A stretch of 64,000 bases of DNA. Source: Nocardia harenae NBRC 108248 (GTDB lineage Bacteria > Actinomycetota > Actinomycetes > Mycobacteriales > Mycobacteriaceae). Under the pieces are notes generated by a model. The model was not told the DNA's origin, searched no databases, and worked only from the letters and a program-made list of their open reading frames with translations. This document shows positions 63,860 through 64,000 of this stretch, one piece after another. Location of the stretch: NCBI RefSeq assembly GCF_001612885.1, contig NZ_BDBH01000004.1:186001-250000 (forward strand), written 5' to 3'. Each line of letters opens with the position of its first letter. Position 1 is the first letter of the stretch. Position numbers and translations under genes: made by a program.

Positions 63860-64000
63860 GGCCGTCCTCGTTCCGGGGTGCCGGGCCGGGCCGGGATCGC
63901 ACCCGCCGGGCTCGCTGTGTTCGCAGAAATGCGTGCGCGGGCGTGCAACCGATATCGTCGCTGTGAAAGCATGGCTCCGAGGGACTTTCAAGTCGGGTCG
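63860..64000. other. Upstream region of the kinase gene
   Basis: The last 141 bp before the window edge carry no gene. The AT-richer segment around 63941-63975 (containing CGATATCG and GAAAGCATGG) probably holds the kinase promoter. Confidence 0.3.

Overview
The window is GC-rich, gene-dense chromosomal DNA from an actinomycete. Many GTG starts, short 4-bp gene overlaps, several promoters that sit directly on the start codon (leaderless mRNAs), a mycofactocin-type SDR, acyl-CoA and CoA-transferase metabolism and many TetR/MarR/ArsR regulators point to Mycobacteriales, most likely Nocardia or a close relative. This is inferred from gene content; no rRNA or other taxonomic marker is present. 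I found no tRNA, rRNA, CRISPR array, insertion sequence or phage gene.

Layout. 1-6456 (minus): a possible conflict/effector module made of a NUC-type endonuclease (cut by the window edge) behind a trypsin-like protease/alpha-beta hydrolase fusion, then a large ATP-binding LuxR regulator and a leishmanolysin-like metalloprotease. 6713-9007: divergent MerR regulator and methyltransferase, and an HSL-type esterase. 9104-12074: a tightly coupled four-gene cassette (family 2 glycosyltransferase, acyl-CoA-dehydrogenase-like protein, PIG-L deacetylase, NodS-like methyltransferase). 12210-14100: an RloA/RloB (AbiL-like) ATPase/nuclease pair whose nuclease gene is frameshifted. 14324-18876: small metabolic and stress genes, including a CsbD protein behind a SigB/SigF-like promoter, and a DedA membrane protein. 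18962-26266: LLM oxidoreductase with its MarR regulator, GNAT, DHFR-like reductase, a 1159-residue indolepyruvate ferredoxin oxidoreductase, a roadblock protein and an ArsR regulator. 26318-33108: hydrolase, a decayed region with a DosR-like box, TetR next to a PEP-synthase/Rph-like enzyme with a partner protein, and a Na+/H+ antiporter.

33195-34940 is a four-gene operon with split nitrile-hydratase-type subunits in the same order as thiocyanate hydrolase plus its activator. 35072-37148 holds a lipoprotein, a methyltransferase and a PNPOx-like protein. 37231-45670 carries CoA metabolism: a crotonase, a CoA transferase with unusual domain order, an amidohydrolase, an MFS transporter with an extra C-terminal beta-domain region and its TetR partner, and an acyl-CoA dehydrogenase paired with an APH-type kinase. 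45852-49280: two SRPBCC proteins around an ArsR regulator, a Tat-exported FAD dehydrogenase and a tiny membrane protein. 49374-49481 is a structured non-coding stretch.

49867-56235 contains a stand-alone receiver, a coiled-coil protein, TetR/MFS, a mycofactocin-type SDR, two unknown proteins and two decayed gene ends. 56245-63859 ends the window with an epoxide-hydrolase-like enzyme and a coupled signalling pair: a 1401-residue soluble poly-HAMP hybrid kinase followed by an ANTAR-GAF-PAS-PP2C phosphatase. Strong inverted repeats in front of many regulator or transporter genes allow concrete operator predictions. Two genes appear to start at AUC codons behind good Shine-Dalgarno sequences.
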